Of a stretch of 64,000 bases of DNA, positions 24,756 through 32,863 are shown one piece after another. Position 1 is the first letter of the stretch. Each line of letters begins with the position of its first letter. The notes under the pieces were generated by a model. The model had not been told where the DNA came from, did not search any database, and saw only the letters and a program-made list of their open reading frames with translations. Source of the stretch: Micromonospora humi (GTDB lineage: Bacteria; Actinomycetota; Actinomycetes; Mycobacteriales; Micromonosporaceae); NCBI RefSeq assembly GCF_900090105.1, contig NZ_FMDM01000020.1, forward strand, positions 1-64,000. Direction: 5' to 3'. Made by a program: the position numbers and the translations under genes.

Positions 24756-24884
24756 GTGTCAACAGCATGGGTGCCTCCGCGCGCCTCAGACACCCATGCT
24801 GTTCCACTCGCACTCCAGCCAGCCCACGAGTGGAACGCCACGAGTCTCTCCGGCTCGTTTTGACACCCATGGCGTTCCACCCAC
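24756..24884. repeat. Intergenic element with three nested stem-loops
   Basis: Three perfect inverted repeats: AACAGCATGGGTG (24761) with 24791-24803, TTCCACTCG (24802) with 24827-24835, and GTGGAACGCCA (24830) with 24870-24880. The right parts at 24790-24810 and 24864-24884 are also imperfect direct repeats (ACACCCATG..GTTCCAC). It lies between the convergent MerR and monooxygenase genes. It could be a bidirectional terminator or a REP-like element; no ORF. Confidence 0.8.
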
Positions 24885-24918
24885 GCGGACGAGCCGCTGG
24901 GGTGGGGTGGGTGGGGGG

Positions 24919-26349
24919 TCAGCTGGCGGGACCGAACCAGCGGGGCAGTTGGTCGAGCAGCTCCTGCTGGTCGTCGCCGGCCCACGCCACGTGGCCGTCC
25001 GGCCGCAGCAGCAGGGCGGGCACGTCCAGCTCCGCGCCGGCGTCGACGACGTGGTCGACCCGGTCCGCCCAGCCCGCCACCGAGAGCCCGCCGGTCCGGT
25101 CCAGCAGCAGCCCCCGCCCGGCGTGCATCAGCCCGTACAGGCTCCCCCGCGTCAACCGCACATCGCGCAACCGCCGGCCGAGCAGCTCGTGGCCCGCGCC
25201 GAGGTCGTACCGGACCGAGACCGCGGTGATCTTCTCGATCAGGTACCGGTTCACGTCCTCGAAGTCCATCAGCTCCGCCAGCAGCCGTCGCACCGCCTGC
25301 GGTCCCGGGTCCAGGGACATCAGCTCCGTCTGCGCGCGGGTGTTGTCCAGCACGTCCGCCGCCACCGGCCGCCGCTCGGCCTCGTAGGTGTCCAGCAGGT
25401 CCGCCGGCGCCCACCCGTCGACCTGCGCGGCAAGCTTCCAGCCCAGGTTGAACGCGTCCTGGAGTCCCAGGTTGAGCCCCTGCCCGCCCAGCGGCGGGTG
25501 GACGTGCGCCGCGTCGCCGGCCAGCAGCACCCGGCCGACCCGGTAGCGCTCGGCGAGGCGGGTGGCATCCCCGAAGCGGGACAGCCAGCGCGGCGAGTGC
25601 ACACCGAAATCGGTGCCGGCGGTGGCCCGCAACTGCTGCCGGAACTCCTCGATGGTCGGCGGGGCGGTGCGGTCCTCCGCCACCCCGGCCGCGGGCACGA
25701 CCACGCGGTACAACCCCTCGCCGTCCCCGACCGGCCCGGCGCCGAAGCGCAGCTGCGTCTTGCGTACCTCCGTCATCACGGCCATCACCTCGTCCGCCGG
25801 CGCGGTCAGCTCCATCACGCCCAGCAGCGTCTCGGATCGGCTGGGCTCGCCCGGAAAACCGACGCCCACCAGCTTGCGCACGGTGCTGCGACCGCCGTCG
25901 CACCCGACCAGCCACCGCGACCGCAACCGGGTGCCGTCGGCCAACTCGGCGGTCACCCCGTCCTCGTCCTGGCTCAGCCCGACGAGGTCACTGCCCCGCC
26001 GGATCTCGGCGCCGGCCTCGACGGCGTGCTCGGTCAGCAGACGCTCGGTGACCGGCTGCGGGATGCCCAGGATGTAGCCGTGCGCGGTGTCCATCCGTGG
26101 CGGCCACTCCTTCGCGATGCCGGCGAAGTAGCCGCCGAGTCGGAACGTCTTCCCTGCCGCGAGGAAGCGCTCCAGCAGGCCGCGCTGGGCCAGCACCTCG
26201 ATGCTGCGCACGTGCATGCCGAGCGAGCGGACCACGCTGGTCGGCTCCTCGTCCCGCTCCAGCAGGGCCACCCGCACGCCGTGCAGCCGCAACTCGGCGG
26301 CCAGCATCAGGCCGGTCGGCCCGCCGCCCACGATGATCACGTCGATCAT
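24919..26349 (-). CDS. rox: Rifamycin (rifampin) monooxygenase, FAD-dependent
   Basis: 476-residue class A flavoprotein monooxygenase. FAD-binding GxGxxG-type motif VGGGPTGLMLAAEL (about 7-20), DG motif LVGCDGGRSTVRKL (about 154-167) and second FAD motif LLAGDAAHVHPPLGGQGLN (about 283-301). The sequence matches the rifamycin-resistance enzyme Rox of Streptomyces venezuelae closely as I recall it, including WADRVDHVVD and HVAWAGDDQQELLDQLPRWF at the C-terminus. Rox oxidises the naphthohydroquinone of rifamycins and inactivates them. ATG 26349 follows GGGGGAT. A perfect 19-bp RAE palindrome lies 62 bp upstream, supporting rifamycin-inducible expression. Confidence 0.88.
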   Translation of the reverse strand: MIDVIIVGGGPTGLMLAAELRLHGVRVALLERDEEPTSVVRSLGMHVRSIEVLAQRGLLERFLAAGKTFRLGGYFAGIAKEWPPRMDTAHGYILGIPQPVTERLLTEHAVEAGAEIRRGSDLVGLSQDEDGVTAELADGTRLRSRWLVGCDGGRSTVRKLVGVGFPGEPSRSETLLGVMELTAPADEVMAVMTEVRKTQLRFGAGPVGDGEGLYRVVVPAAGVAEDRTAPPTIEEFRQQLRATAGTDFGVHSPRWLSRFGDATRLAERYRVGRVLLAGDAAHVHPPLGGQGLNLGLQDAFNLGWKLAAQVDGWAPADLLDTYEAERRPVAADVLDNTRAQTELMSLDPGPQAVRRLLAELMDFEDVNRYLIEKITAVSVRYDLGAGHELLGRRLRDVRLTRGSLYGLMHAGRGLLLDRTGGLSVAGWADRVDHVVDAGAELDVPALLLRPDGHVAWAGDDQQELLDQLPRWFGPAS

Positions 26350-26410
26350 GGGATCCCCCGTTCGATTTCGCCAGGTCACGGCGTCGGAGGGGGATTCTTC
26401 AGCAACACCG

Positions 26411-26429
26411 GGGTCTTGCCGCAAGACCC
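26411..26429. promoter_or_regulatory. Rifamycin-associated element (RAE)
   Basis: The 19-bp palindrome GGGTCTTGCCGCAAGACCC has perfect 9-bp arms around a central C and fits the published actinobacterial RAE pattern found before rifamycin-inactivating genes. On the minus strand it is preceded by TATATC (26437-26442), a plausible -10, so it would lie at or just after the transcription start of rox. Confidence 0.88.
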
Positions 26430-26452
26430 GGGGTGCGATATACGTTGAGAGT

Positions 26453-26475
26453 GGCAGGGAGCGTGACTCCCTGCC
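26453..26475 (+). terminator. Terminator-like hairpin in the rox/antitoxin divergent region
   Basis: Perfect 9-bp arms GGCAGGGAG/CTCCCTGCC with a 5-nt loop, followed on the plus strand by TTTTCTGTT. This is a classic intrinsic terminator shape, yet no plus-strand gene ends here. It might stop a short transcript starting in the RAE region or antisense transcription from within rox, or act as an attenuator for the antitoxin gene. Confidence 0.55.
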
Positions 26476-26555
26476 TTTTCTGTTCCTGAACAGCCGGCCA
26501 ACCGCGCGCCACGAAGCGCTAGCATTGCTCTCATCAGCTCCGACGGGAGTAAACG

Positions 26556-26801
26556 GTGGCAGCCCTCAGCATCAGAGATCTTGATGACGCGGTCCGCGAA
26601 AAGCTGCGAATCCGCGCCGCGCGACACGGCAAGTCCATGGAATCCGAGATCCGGGACATCCTCACCGCGGCCGTTGCCGAGGACGTAGCGGGAGCCGACC
26701 TGTTCAGCGCACTCACCGCCCGGTTCACCGGGCTCGGTGGCGTCGAGTTGGATCTACCCGCCCGTTCCACTCGACCCCGCGCGGCGAGCCTGCCCGAGTG
26801 A
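26556..26801 (+). CDS. FitA/VapB-like ribbon-helix-helix antitoxin
   Basis: 81 residues. The N-terminal ribbon-helix-helix is LSIRDLDDAVREKLRIRAARHGKSMESEIRDIL (about 4-36), the Arc-like DNA-binding fold of FitA/StbC antitoxins. The C-terminal part (FSALTARFTGLGGVELDLP) would wrap the toxin active site. GTG start with GGGAG upstream. Its TGA overlaps the ATG of the toxin gene (TGATG), the standard type II arrangement. The antitoxin is intact while the toxin is interrupted. Codon use is somewhat less GC-biased than in the neighbours. Confidence 0.88.
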   Translation: MAALSIRDLDDAVREKLRIRAARHGKSMESEIRDILTAAVAEDVAGADLFSALTARFTGLGGVELDLPARSTRPRAASLPE

Positions 26802-27235
26802 TGATCGTTCTCGACACCGACGTCGTCTCCGAACTCATGCGATCCGAGCCCGCGCCGGTGGTGCTGGCGTGACTCCCGCGGAGTTCAACCACCGACCTGT
26901 ACACCACAGCCGTCACGGTCGCCGAGATCCGCTACGGGATCGCACGGCTACCGGACGGCCAGCGCCGTGATTCCCTGCAACAAGCCGCCAACGAGATCTT
27001 CGCCGCCTTTCCTCGCCAGGTGCTGCCCTTCGACCTCGCGGCAGCCGGCGCCTACGCCGACGTGGTGGCCGGCCGGGACCGGATCGGTCGTCCGATCGAC
27101 GGGTTCGACGCCCAGATCGCAGCCATCTGCCGCACTCAGGTCGCCGCACTCGCCACCCGGAACACCAAAGACTTCGCCGACACCGGCATCGAGGTCGTCG
27201 ATCCCTGGCAGGGGACGGCCGCCGAAGACCGCTGA
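26801..27235 (+). pseudogene. VapC/FitB-like PIN-domain toxin interrupted by in-frame TGA
   Basis: The frame opens MIVLDTDVVSELMRSEPAPV and meets TGA at 26870-26872 (codon 24). It then continues in the same frame without another stop to 27235: DLYTTAVTVAEIRYGIARLP, then GRPIDGFDAQIAAICRTQVA, TRNTKDFADTGIEVVDPWQG. PIN acidic residues are present on both sides (D5, E40s region AEIRYG, DGFDAQIA). Relatives usually have Trp (AWL) where the TGA occurs, so a single TGG-to-TGA change explains the break. Readthrough or a downstream restart (for example GTG codons after 26900) cannot be excluded, but the first PIN Asp would be lost in a restart product. Confidence 0.88.
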
Positions 27236-27286
27236 GCGGCCGGCGGCAGACAACCCGTCGGCACGCCGACCGGGCACAATTGGGCC

Positions 27287-28141
27287 GTGGAACGTCACGA
27301 GTTCGGTGTCGCGGTGCGCCAGTTGCGGGAGAACACGCCGCCCGCCGCCGTCGGGCTGCCGGTCGGCCGCCGTCGTACGCAGGGGCTGCGGCGGGAGGAA
27401 CTCGGCGAGCTCGCGGGCATGTCCGCGGACTACGTACGCCGGTTGGAGCAGGGGCGCAGCCACCCGTCGGCCGGCGTGGTGAACGCCATCGCCCGGGCGT
27501 TACGGATCGGGCGGGCGGACTACGAGCGGCTCTGCGCGCTGGCCGGGTACGCCGCCGCGGACGGCCAGGTGCCGACCGACCTCGGCCCGGGTGCGATGCG
27601 ACTGCTGGAGCGGTTCACGGACACCCCGATGTTCGTCTCCGACGCGGCGATGAACCTGGTCGCCGTGAACAGCGCGTTCCTGGCCCTGAGGCACTGGGAT
27701 CTCACCGGGGACCCCTGGGAGTGGAACATCGCCTGGCGTACGTTCTGCGATCCCTTCACCGGCTTCAAGCAGTCAGTGGACGACGCCACCGATCACGAGG
27801 CGATCCTCGCCGCCCAGCTGAGGAGCACGCTGTTGCGTTACCCCGCCGACGCGTCGCTCGCCGCGCTGGTGGACGAGATGCGAAGCCGGAGCCGCTTGTT
27901 CGACGCTCTCTGGCGTACGCCGCGACCGGTGGCGGCCTACGAGAGCAGTGCCGCGTTCATCCATCCCGATGCCGGTGCCGTCACGCTGGTCGGCAGCCTG
28001 CTCGCCATCCCGGGCGACGATCTGACCGCCCTGATGCTCACCGCGGCGCCCGGCTCGGCCGACGCGGCGCGCCTGGCGGAGATCATCGGCGCCGGCGGGG
28101 AACCGGCCATCGTCAAGGTGGGCCAGTCCGGCCCAGGCTGA
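27287..28141 (+). CDS. XRE regulator with MmyB-like ligand-binding domain
   Basis: 284 residues. The helix-turn-helix (about 5-65) has GRRRTQGLRREELGELAGM and YVRRLEQGRSHPSAGVVNAI, the form found with MmyB-like C-terminal domains. The sensor part (about 95-270) includes MNLVAVNSAFLAL, DPWEWNIAWRTFCDPF and LVGSLLAIPGDDLTALML. GTG start; CACAAT at about 27276 is a plausible -10 only a few bases before, so the transcript may be leaderless. Such regulators often control a neighbouring oxidoreductase gene; the quinone oxidoreductase gene starts 64 bp downstream in the same direction. Confidence 0.9.
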   Translation: MERHEFGVAVRQLRENTPPAAVGLPVGRRRTQGLRREELGELAGMSADYVRRLEQGRSHPSAGVVNAIARALRIGRADYERLCALAGYAAADGQVPTDLGPGAMRLLERFTDTPMFVSDAAMNLVAVNSAFLALRHWDLTGDPWEWNIAWRTFCDPFTGFKQSVDDATDHEAILAAQLRSTLLRYPADASLAALVDEMRSRSRLFDALWRTPRPVAAYESSAAFIHPDAGAVTLVGSLLAIPGDDLTALMLTAAPGSADAARLAEIIGAGGEPAIVKVGQSGPG

Positions 28142-28205
28142 CCGCGCCGGATCCTGCCAGATTGGGTGTGCACACGAACGGCACTCACGAAGGCAGGGTT
28201 CAGCG

Positions 28206-29150
28206 ATGAAGGCAGTGCGTTTCCACGAGTTCGGCGGCCCCGAGGTCCTGCGTTACGAGGACGTGGAGCAGCCCACCCCGGGCGCCGGTCAGGTCCGCAT
28301 CCGCGTCGCCGCGACGTCGTTCAACGGCGTCGACGGCAACATCCGCGCGGGCTTCATGCAGGGCCCGATCCCGGTCGAGCTGCCGCACACCCCCGGCCTC
28401 GACGTCGCCGGCACTGTCGACGCGCTCGGCGCCGGCGTGGACGACGTCGCGGTCGGCGACCAGGTCGTCGGCTTCCTGCCGATGACCGGGACCGGGGCGG
28501 CGGCGGAGTACGTGATCGCGCCGTCGGAGATCCTGACCGGGGCGCCCCGGAACATCCCGTTGGCCGACGCGGCGGCGTTCCCGCTGGTGGGCCTCACCGC
28601 GTGGCAGGCGCTGTTCGACCACGGCAAGCTGACCGCCGGCCAGCGGGTGCTGGTCAACGGCGCCGGCGGAGCGGTCGGCGGGTACGCGGTGCAGTTGGCC
28701 AAGGAGGTCGGCGCCCACGTGATCGCCACGGCCGGCCCGCGCAGCGCCGATCGCGTCCGGGCGGCCGGCGCCGACGAGGTGATCGACCACACCACCACCG
28801 ACGTGACCGCGGCGGTGACCGAGCCGGTCGACCTCGCACTCAACCTCGCGCCCGTCACCCCGGAACAGCTGGCCGCGCTGGTCACGCTGATCCGGGACGG
28901 CGGCGCCCTGGTCAACACCACCGTCTGGATGCCCGCGCCCGCCGACCAGGAGCGCGGCGTACGAGGTGTCGACCTGTTCGTCCGCAGCGACGCCGACCAG
29001 CTCGCCGACCTGGCCGCCCGGATCGGCACCGGCGAGTTGCGGGTCGACGTCGCCGAGCGGGTGGCGCTGGCCGACCTGCCCGCGCTCCACGCCCGGGCCG
29101 GCGCGGGCGAGCTGGCCGGCAAGACCGTCGTCCTCGCCCCCACCGCCTGA
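28206..29150 (+). CDS. NADP-dependent quinone oxidoreductase-like (MDR family)
   Basis: 314 residues, medium-chain reductase/zeta-crystallin type without structural zinc. N-terminal GroES-like domain (MKAVRFHEFGGPEVLRYEDV, VAATSFNGVDGNIRAG, GLDVAGTVDALGAGV), then a Rossmann domain with VLVNGAGGAVGGYAVQLAKE (about 153-172). It reduces quinones or other alpha,beta-unsaturated carbonyls with NADPH. ATG with AGGGTTC upstream. Probably co-transcribed with the cupin gene 23 bp downstream and perhaps under the XRE regulator upstream. Confidence 0.92.
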   Translation: MKAVRFHEFGGPEVLRYEDVEQPTPGAGQVRIRVAATSFNGVDGNIRAGFMQGPIPVELPHTPGLDVAGTVDALGAGVDDVAVGDQVVGFLPMTGTGAAAEYVIAPSEILTGAPRNIPLADAAAFPLVGLTAWQALFDHGKLTAGQRVLVNGAGGAVGGYAVQLAKEVGAHVIATAGPRSADRVRAAGADEVIDHTTTDVTAAVTEPVDLALNLAPVTPEQLAALVTLIRDGGALVNTTVWMPAPADQERGVRGVDLFVRSDADQLADLAARIGTGELRVDVAERVALADLPALHARAGAGELAGKTVVLAPTA

Positions 29151-29173
29151 CCCACTCCCAGGAGACGATCACG

Positions 29174-29674
29174 ATGATTCCCGACGACGATCCCGCTCGC
29201 TCGCTGACCGTGGCGGACCCCGACGATCCCGACACGACCTACATCTCCCTGGTGGGCAACACCTACGGCATGGTGATCACGGGTGAGCAGACCAACGGCG
29301 CGTACTGCCTGATCGACATGCGCGTCCCCGACGGTGGCGGCCCGCCGCCGCACCGGCACGACTTCGAGGAGATGTTCACGATCCTCGAGGGCGAGATCGA
29401 GTTCACCTTCCGGGGCGAGAAGCACCTCGTGCGGGCCGGGTCGACCGTCAACATCCCGGCCAACGCACCGCACCACTTCCGCAACGTCTCCGGCGCACCG
29501 GCCCGGATGCTCTGCATGTGCACCCCGGCCGGGCAGGACGAGTACTTCAGCCGCATCGGCGACGTCGTCGCGGGCCGGGACGCACCGCCGCCGCAGCTCG
29601 CACCGGACGAACTCGCCGAACGCCGCCGCCGCGCCGCCGAACTGGCCTCGACCTACCGCAGCGAGTTCCTGTGA
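29174..29674 (+). CDS. Cupin-domain protein
   Basis: 166 residues, one cupin barrel: PPPHRHDFEEMFTILEGEIEF (motif 1, with H-x-H and the later E as metal ligands, about 57-77) and NIPANAPHHFRNVS (motif 2 His, about 95-108). The C-terminus is helical and polar. ATG preceded by CAGGAGA. Its place directly after a quinone oxidoreductase suggests a role in quinone or phenol metabolism (dioxygenase or isomerase-like), but the substrate is unknown. Confidence 0.88.
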   Translation: MIPDDDPARSLTVADPDDPDTTYISLVGNTYGMVITGEQTNGAYCLIDMRVPDGGGPPPHRHDFEEMFTILEGEIEFTFRGEKHLVRAGSTVNIPANAPHHFRNVSGAPARMLCMCTPAGQDEYFSRIGDVVAGRDAPPPQLAPDELAERRRRAAELASTYRSEFL

Positions 29675-29684
29675 CCATCCCACC

Positions 29685-29734
29685 GAGCCCGGAGAGAGGT
29701 CCGCCCGGAACTCGGACGTCGGCGGGCCGGGCTC
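29685..29734. terminator. Terminator-like structure between convergent cupin and GNAT genes
   Basis: Outer arms GAGCCCGG (29685) and CCGGGCTC (29727) enclose an inner GTCCG/CGGAC hairpin (29700-29718). It sits in the 66-bp gap between convergent genes. No T-tract is visible. Confidence 0.4.
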
Positions 29735-29740
29735 TCACAC

Positions 29741-30280
29741 CTACGGCGTCCAGTCGCGCCGCAGCAGGCCGTAGATCGCCATGTCCGCGAAGCCGTCCCC
29801 GTCGTACGCGCGCTCCCGCTGGGTGCCCTCGTGGGTGAAACCGCACGTCTCGGCGGTCCGCCGCATCGCCACGTTGCCGGCCAGCGTCTCGATCTCCAGC
29901 CGGCGCAGGTTGCGGTTGCGGAAGCCGTACCGGCAGAGCAGTCGGATCACCTCGGCCCCGTAGCCTCGGCCACGTGCCTCGGGGAGCAGCGAGATGCCGA
30001 GATGGGCGTACCGCTCGAACGCGCTGATCCCCCACAGCGAGCAGCCGCCGAGGAACGTGCCGTCGGCCACGGTCTCGGCCAGCAGCGACACCGAGCTGCC
30101 GCCGTCGGGCGGGTCGGTGACCTGCTTCTCCAGCCGGGCCCGGACCTGGCCGACGTGGCGCGGCAGGAACGGCTCGTCGTCCGCGAGCAGGTGCAGCTCG
30201 GGGTCACCGTCGAGTCGGAAGATGTTCGGCGCGTCGTCGGGCGTGGGCGGGCGCAACCGGACCCGTTCGGTGGCGAACAT
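29741..30280 (-). CDS. GNAT-family N-acetyltransferase (RimJ/RimL type)
   Basis: 179 residues. It begins FATERVRLRPPTPDDAPNIF as in RimJ-type enzymes. The acetyl-CoA binding motif A is LGISLLPEARGRGYGAEVIRLLC (about 93-115, R/QxxGxG/A as RGRGYG), followed by NLRRLEIETLAGNVAMRRTAE and GFTHEGTQRERAYDGDGFAD. It acetylates an unknown amine (protein N-terminus or small molecule). Single gene on the minus strand, convergent with the cupin gene. Confidence 0.92.
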   Translation of the reverse strand: MFATERVRLRPPTPDDAPNIFRLDGDPELHLLADDEPFLPRHVGQVRARLEKQVTDPPDGGSSVSLLAETVADGTFLGGCSLWGISAFERYAHLGISLLPEARGRGYGAEVIRLLCRYGFRNRNLRRLEIETLAGNVAMRRTAETCGFTHEGTQRERAYDGDGFADMAIYGLLRRDWTP

Positions 30281-30361
30281 CCCGCGACGCTAACAGTCGG
30301 CACGGACCCCCGACGATCGGATTACCGATGCTCCGCCCCCACTACGCCGGTCCGGTCGCTG

Positions 30362-30898
30362 TCAGGCGTCGGCGGGCGTGGTGGCGGCGCGGGCCTCGGC
30401 GACCAGGCGGTCGGTCTCGGCGGCCACCGCCTCGTCGTCGACCGGTGTGCCCGGGTCGTAGCGCACCGTCCAGGTCAGACCGTCGACCCCGGACACCCGC
30501 CGGGCCGCGACCCGGCCGGCGCCGCCGGGCACCGGGTGGTGCGCGGTGTACGCCACCGAGGCGGTGACCCGGGCCCGCACCTGGTGCGGCAGGTCGCCCG
30601 GGTCGAGCAGCAGGTAGGACTCGGCCGGGGCGTCGGCGACCACGAGGTAGCCGTCGCGCTCGGCGACCTGCTCGGCGGGGGTCACGGTGAGCTCACGACC
30701 GGACCAGACCGCCTTGAGGACGTCGTGCCACCCGAGGCGCTCACCTCGGCCGGGCAGCCAGAGCCCGCGGTTGCTCGCGACCAGCACGCCGTCGCCCTCG
30801 CCGTTGCCGGCGGCGGCCCAGGCGAGCACCCGCTCGTCGGCGGCCAGCGGCGGCCGGTCGGCCGGGGGCAGCTTCGGGCGGCGGCGGAAAAGACCCAT
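30362..30898 (-). CDS. Conserved hypothetical protein coupled to dnaG
   Basis: 178 residues, no membrane segment. A basic N-terminus MGLFRRRPKLPPADRPPL is followed by a beta-rich core (ADERVLAWAAAGNGEG, GVLVASNRGLWLPGRGERLGWHDVLKAVW, ELTVTPAEQV) that resembles PH-like or DUF-type actinobacterial proteins, and a C-terminal helical stretch. The ATG overlaps the dnaG stop (ATGA), so the two are co-translated. I do not recognise a functional family; the fixed coupling to primase suggests a conserved context rather than a known role. Confidence 0.75.
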   Translation of the reverse strand: MGLFRRRPKLPPADRPPLAADERVLAWAAAGNGEGDGVLVASNRGLWLPGRGERLGWHDVLKAVWSGRELTVTPAEQVAERDGYLVVADAPAESYLLLDPGDLPHQVRARVTASVAYTAHHPVPGGAGRVAARRVSGVDGLTWTVRYDPGTPVDDEAVAAETDRLVAEARAATTPADA

Positions 30899-32766
30899 CA
30901 CAGTCCTCCGGCGGCCTGCTCGCGCAGGGCCCGCGCGTGTTGTTCCAGCGAGAGCAACTCCCCGAACAGGGCGAAGTATTCGTCCTTGTGGCTCACCGGG
31001 TTGATCCGCTGGATCTTCGACTTGAGGTCCCGGATCCGGCCGGTGACCGAACTCCACTGGAGCCGGGCCATGGTGACCGAGACGTACCTCGGGTCGACCT
31101 CGCCGTCGATGCGCAGCGGCTCCACCGCCAGCTCGCCGACCAGCGCCTGGCCGGCGAGGTCGTCGCAGGCGTCCCGGACCCGCTCGATCCAGACCGCACC
31201 GCCGGTGGCGCCGGCCGCCCCGCCGGCGGCGGCGACGGCCACGCGCACCGCGGCGTGCACCGGGTGCTGGTAGTCGCCGGCCTCGACGGCGTCGAACATC
31301 GGGCCGGCCAGCACCGGCTCCTGCAGCGCCAGCTTCAACGCCTCGCGCTCCACCATGGACCGCGGACTGTCCACGGCCGGCGTGGCGGGACCCGGGCGCG
31401 TCGGCGCGGGTCGGCCGGCGGCCGGCTGGCCGTTCGCGGCGCCCAGCACGGCCCGCTGCACCGGCTCGATTTCCATGCCGAGGTCACCGGCGAGCTTGCG
31501 GACGTACTCCGGGCGTTTCTCCCGGTCCTTGATCTTCGCGACCAGCGGCGCGGCGCGGCGCATCGCCTCGACCCGGCCGTCGACGGTGTCCAGGTCGAAC
31601 CGGTTGATCATGTGGCGGAGCGCGAAGTCGACGAGCGGCTCGCGCCGGGCCACCAGGTCGCGCACGGCCAGGTCGCCCTTGGCCAGCCGCAGGTCGCACG
31701 GGTCCATGTTGTCGGGGCTGACCGCGATGAACGTGCGCCCGACGAAGCGCTGGTCGTCCTCGAAGGCGCGCAGCGCGGCCTTCTGGCCGGCGGCGTCGCC
31801 GTCGAACGTGAAGATGATCTCCCCGGCCCGCTCGTCGCTGTCGAAGAGCACCCGGCGCAGCACCGAGATGTGGTCCGAGCCGAACGCGGTGCCGCAGGTC
31901 GCCACCGCGGTCGGCACGTCGGCGAGGTGGCAGGCCATCACGTCGGTGTAGCCCTCGACCACGACCACCTTGCCCTGCTTGGCGATCTCCCGCTTGGCCT
32001 GGTCGATGCCGTAGAGGACGTGCGACTTCTTGTAGATCGGCGTCTCGGGGGTGTTCAGGTATTTCGGGCCGTCGTCGTCGTCGAAGAGCTTGCGGGCGCC
32101 GAAGCCGATCACGTCACCGGTGATGTCCCGGATGGGCCACATCAGCCGGCGGCGGAACCGGTCGATCAGCGAGCCGGACCGGGCCGGGCGGGACAGGCCG
32201 CCGGTGACCAGCTCGTCGTGACTGAAACCCTGCTGGCGCAGGTGCTTGGTGAGCAGGTCCCAGCCGTCGGGGGCGAAGCCGCAGCCGTACCGCTCGGCGG
32301 CGGCCCGGTCGAAGCCGCGCCGGGCGAGGAACTCCCGGGCCGGCCGGGCGCCGGCGGTGGTGAGCTGGGCGCGGTAGAACTCGACGGCGGCGGCGTGCGC
32401 GGCCACCAGCCGCTGCCGCTGGCCCTGCTGCGGCCGGGCGCGCGGGGTGGACCGGTCGTCCTCGACGTAGCGGAGTTGGATGCCGGCGCGGGCGGCGAGA
32501 CTCTCGACGGACTCGACGAACCCGAGGTGCTCGGCGTCCATCAGGAACTTGATCGCGTCGCCGCCGACCCCGCAGCCGAAGCAGTAGAAGACGTTGCGGG
32601 CCGGCGAGACGTTGAACGAGGGGCTCTTCTCGTCGTGGAACGGGCAGAGCCCCTTGAGGTTGCCGCCACCGGCCGACTTGAGCGTCACCACCTCGGAGAT
32701 GACGTCCGCGATGGAGGTGCGCTCGCGGACCAGCGCGATGTCCTCGTCCCGGATCCGCCCCGCCAT
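30898..32766 (-). CDS. dnaG: DNA primase
   Basis: 622 residues. N-terminal zinc ribbon with C41, H44, C62 and C65 (CPFHDEKSPSFN, FYCFGCG). The catalytic core has RDITGDVIGFGARKL and the Toprim motifs VVVEGYTDVMACH and FTFDGDAAGQKAA. The C-terminal helicase-binding domain is at about 440-622. It makes RNA primers for replication with DnaB. ATG 32766 is chosen because GGAGG lies 8 nt upstream and the standard primase start AGRIRDEDI follows; an ATG 24 bp upstream has poorer support. ATGA overlap with the hypothetical gene downstream. Confidence 0.97.
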   Translation of the reverse strand: MAGRIRDEDIALVRERTSIADVISEVVTLKSAGGGNLKGLCPFHDEKSPSFNVSPARNVFYCFGCGVGGDAIKFLMDAEHLGFVESVESLAARAGIQLRYVEDDRSTPRARPQQGQRQRLVAAHAAAVEFYRAQLTTAGARPAREFLARRGFDRAAAERYGCGFAPDGWDLLTKHLRQQGFSHDELVTGGLSRPARSGSLIDRFRRRLMWPIRDITGDVIGFGARKLFDDDDGPKYLNTPETPIYKKSHVLYGIDQAKREIAKQGKVVVVEGYTDVMACHLADVPTAVATCGTAFGSDHISVLRRVLFDSDERAGEIIFTFDGDAAGQKAALRAFEDDQRFVGRTFIAVSPDNMDPCDLRLAKGDLAVRDLVARREPLVDFALRHMINRFDLDTVDGRVEAMRRAAPLVAKIKDREKRPEYVRKLAGDLGMEIEPVQRAVLGAANGQPAAGRPAPTRPGPATPAVDSPRSMVEREALKLALQEPVLAGPMFDAVEAGDYQHPVHAAVRVAVAAAGGAAGATGGAVWIERVRDACDDLAGQALVGELAVEPLRIDGEVDPRYVSVTMARLQWSSVTGRIRDLKSKIQRINPVSHKDEYFALFGELLSLEQHARALREQAAGGL

Positions 32767-32863
32767 GGCCGCCACCTCCTCGGCGTACATCCTGCCCTGC
32801 CGGACCGACGATCCGGTGGCCGGGGGGACGGGCGTGTGGCGGACGCCGCCCGTCTCCCCCGGC

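Noticed and set aside
24744..24918. CRISPR array
   Set aside because: The repeats are inverted stem-loops with only two imperfect direct copies and no regular spacers; no cas genes in the window.
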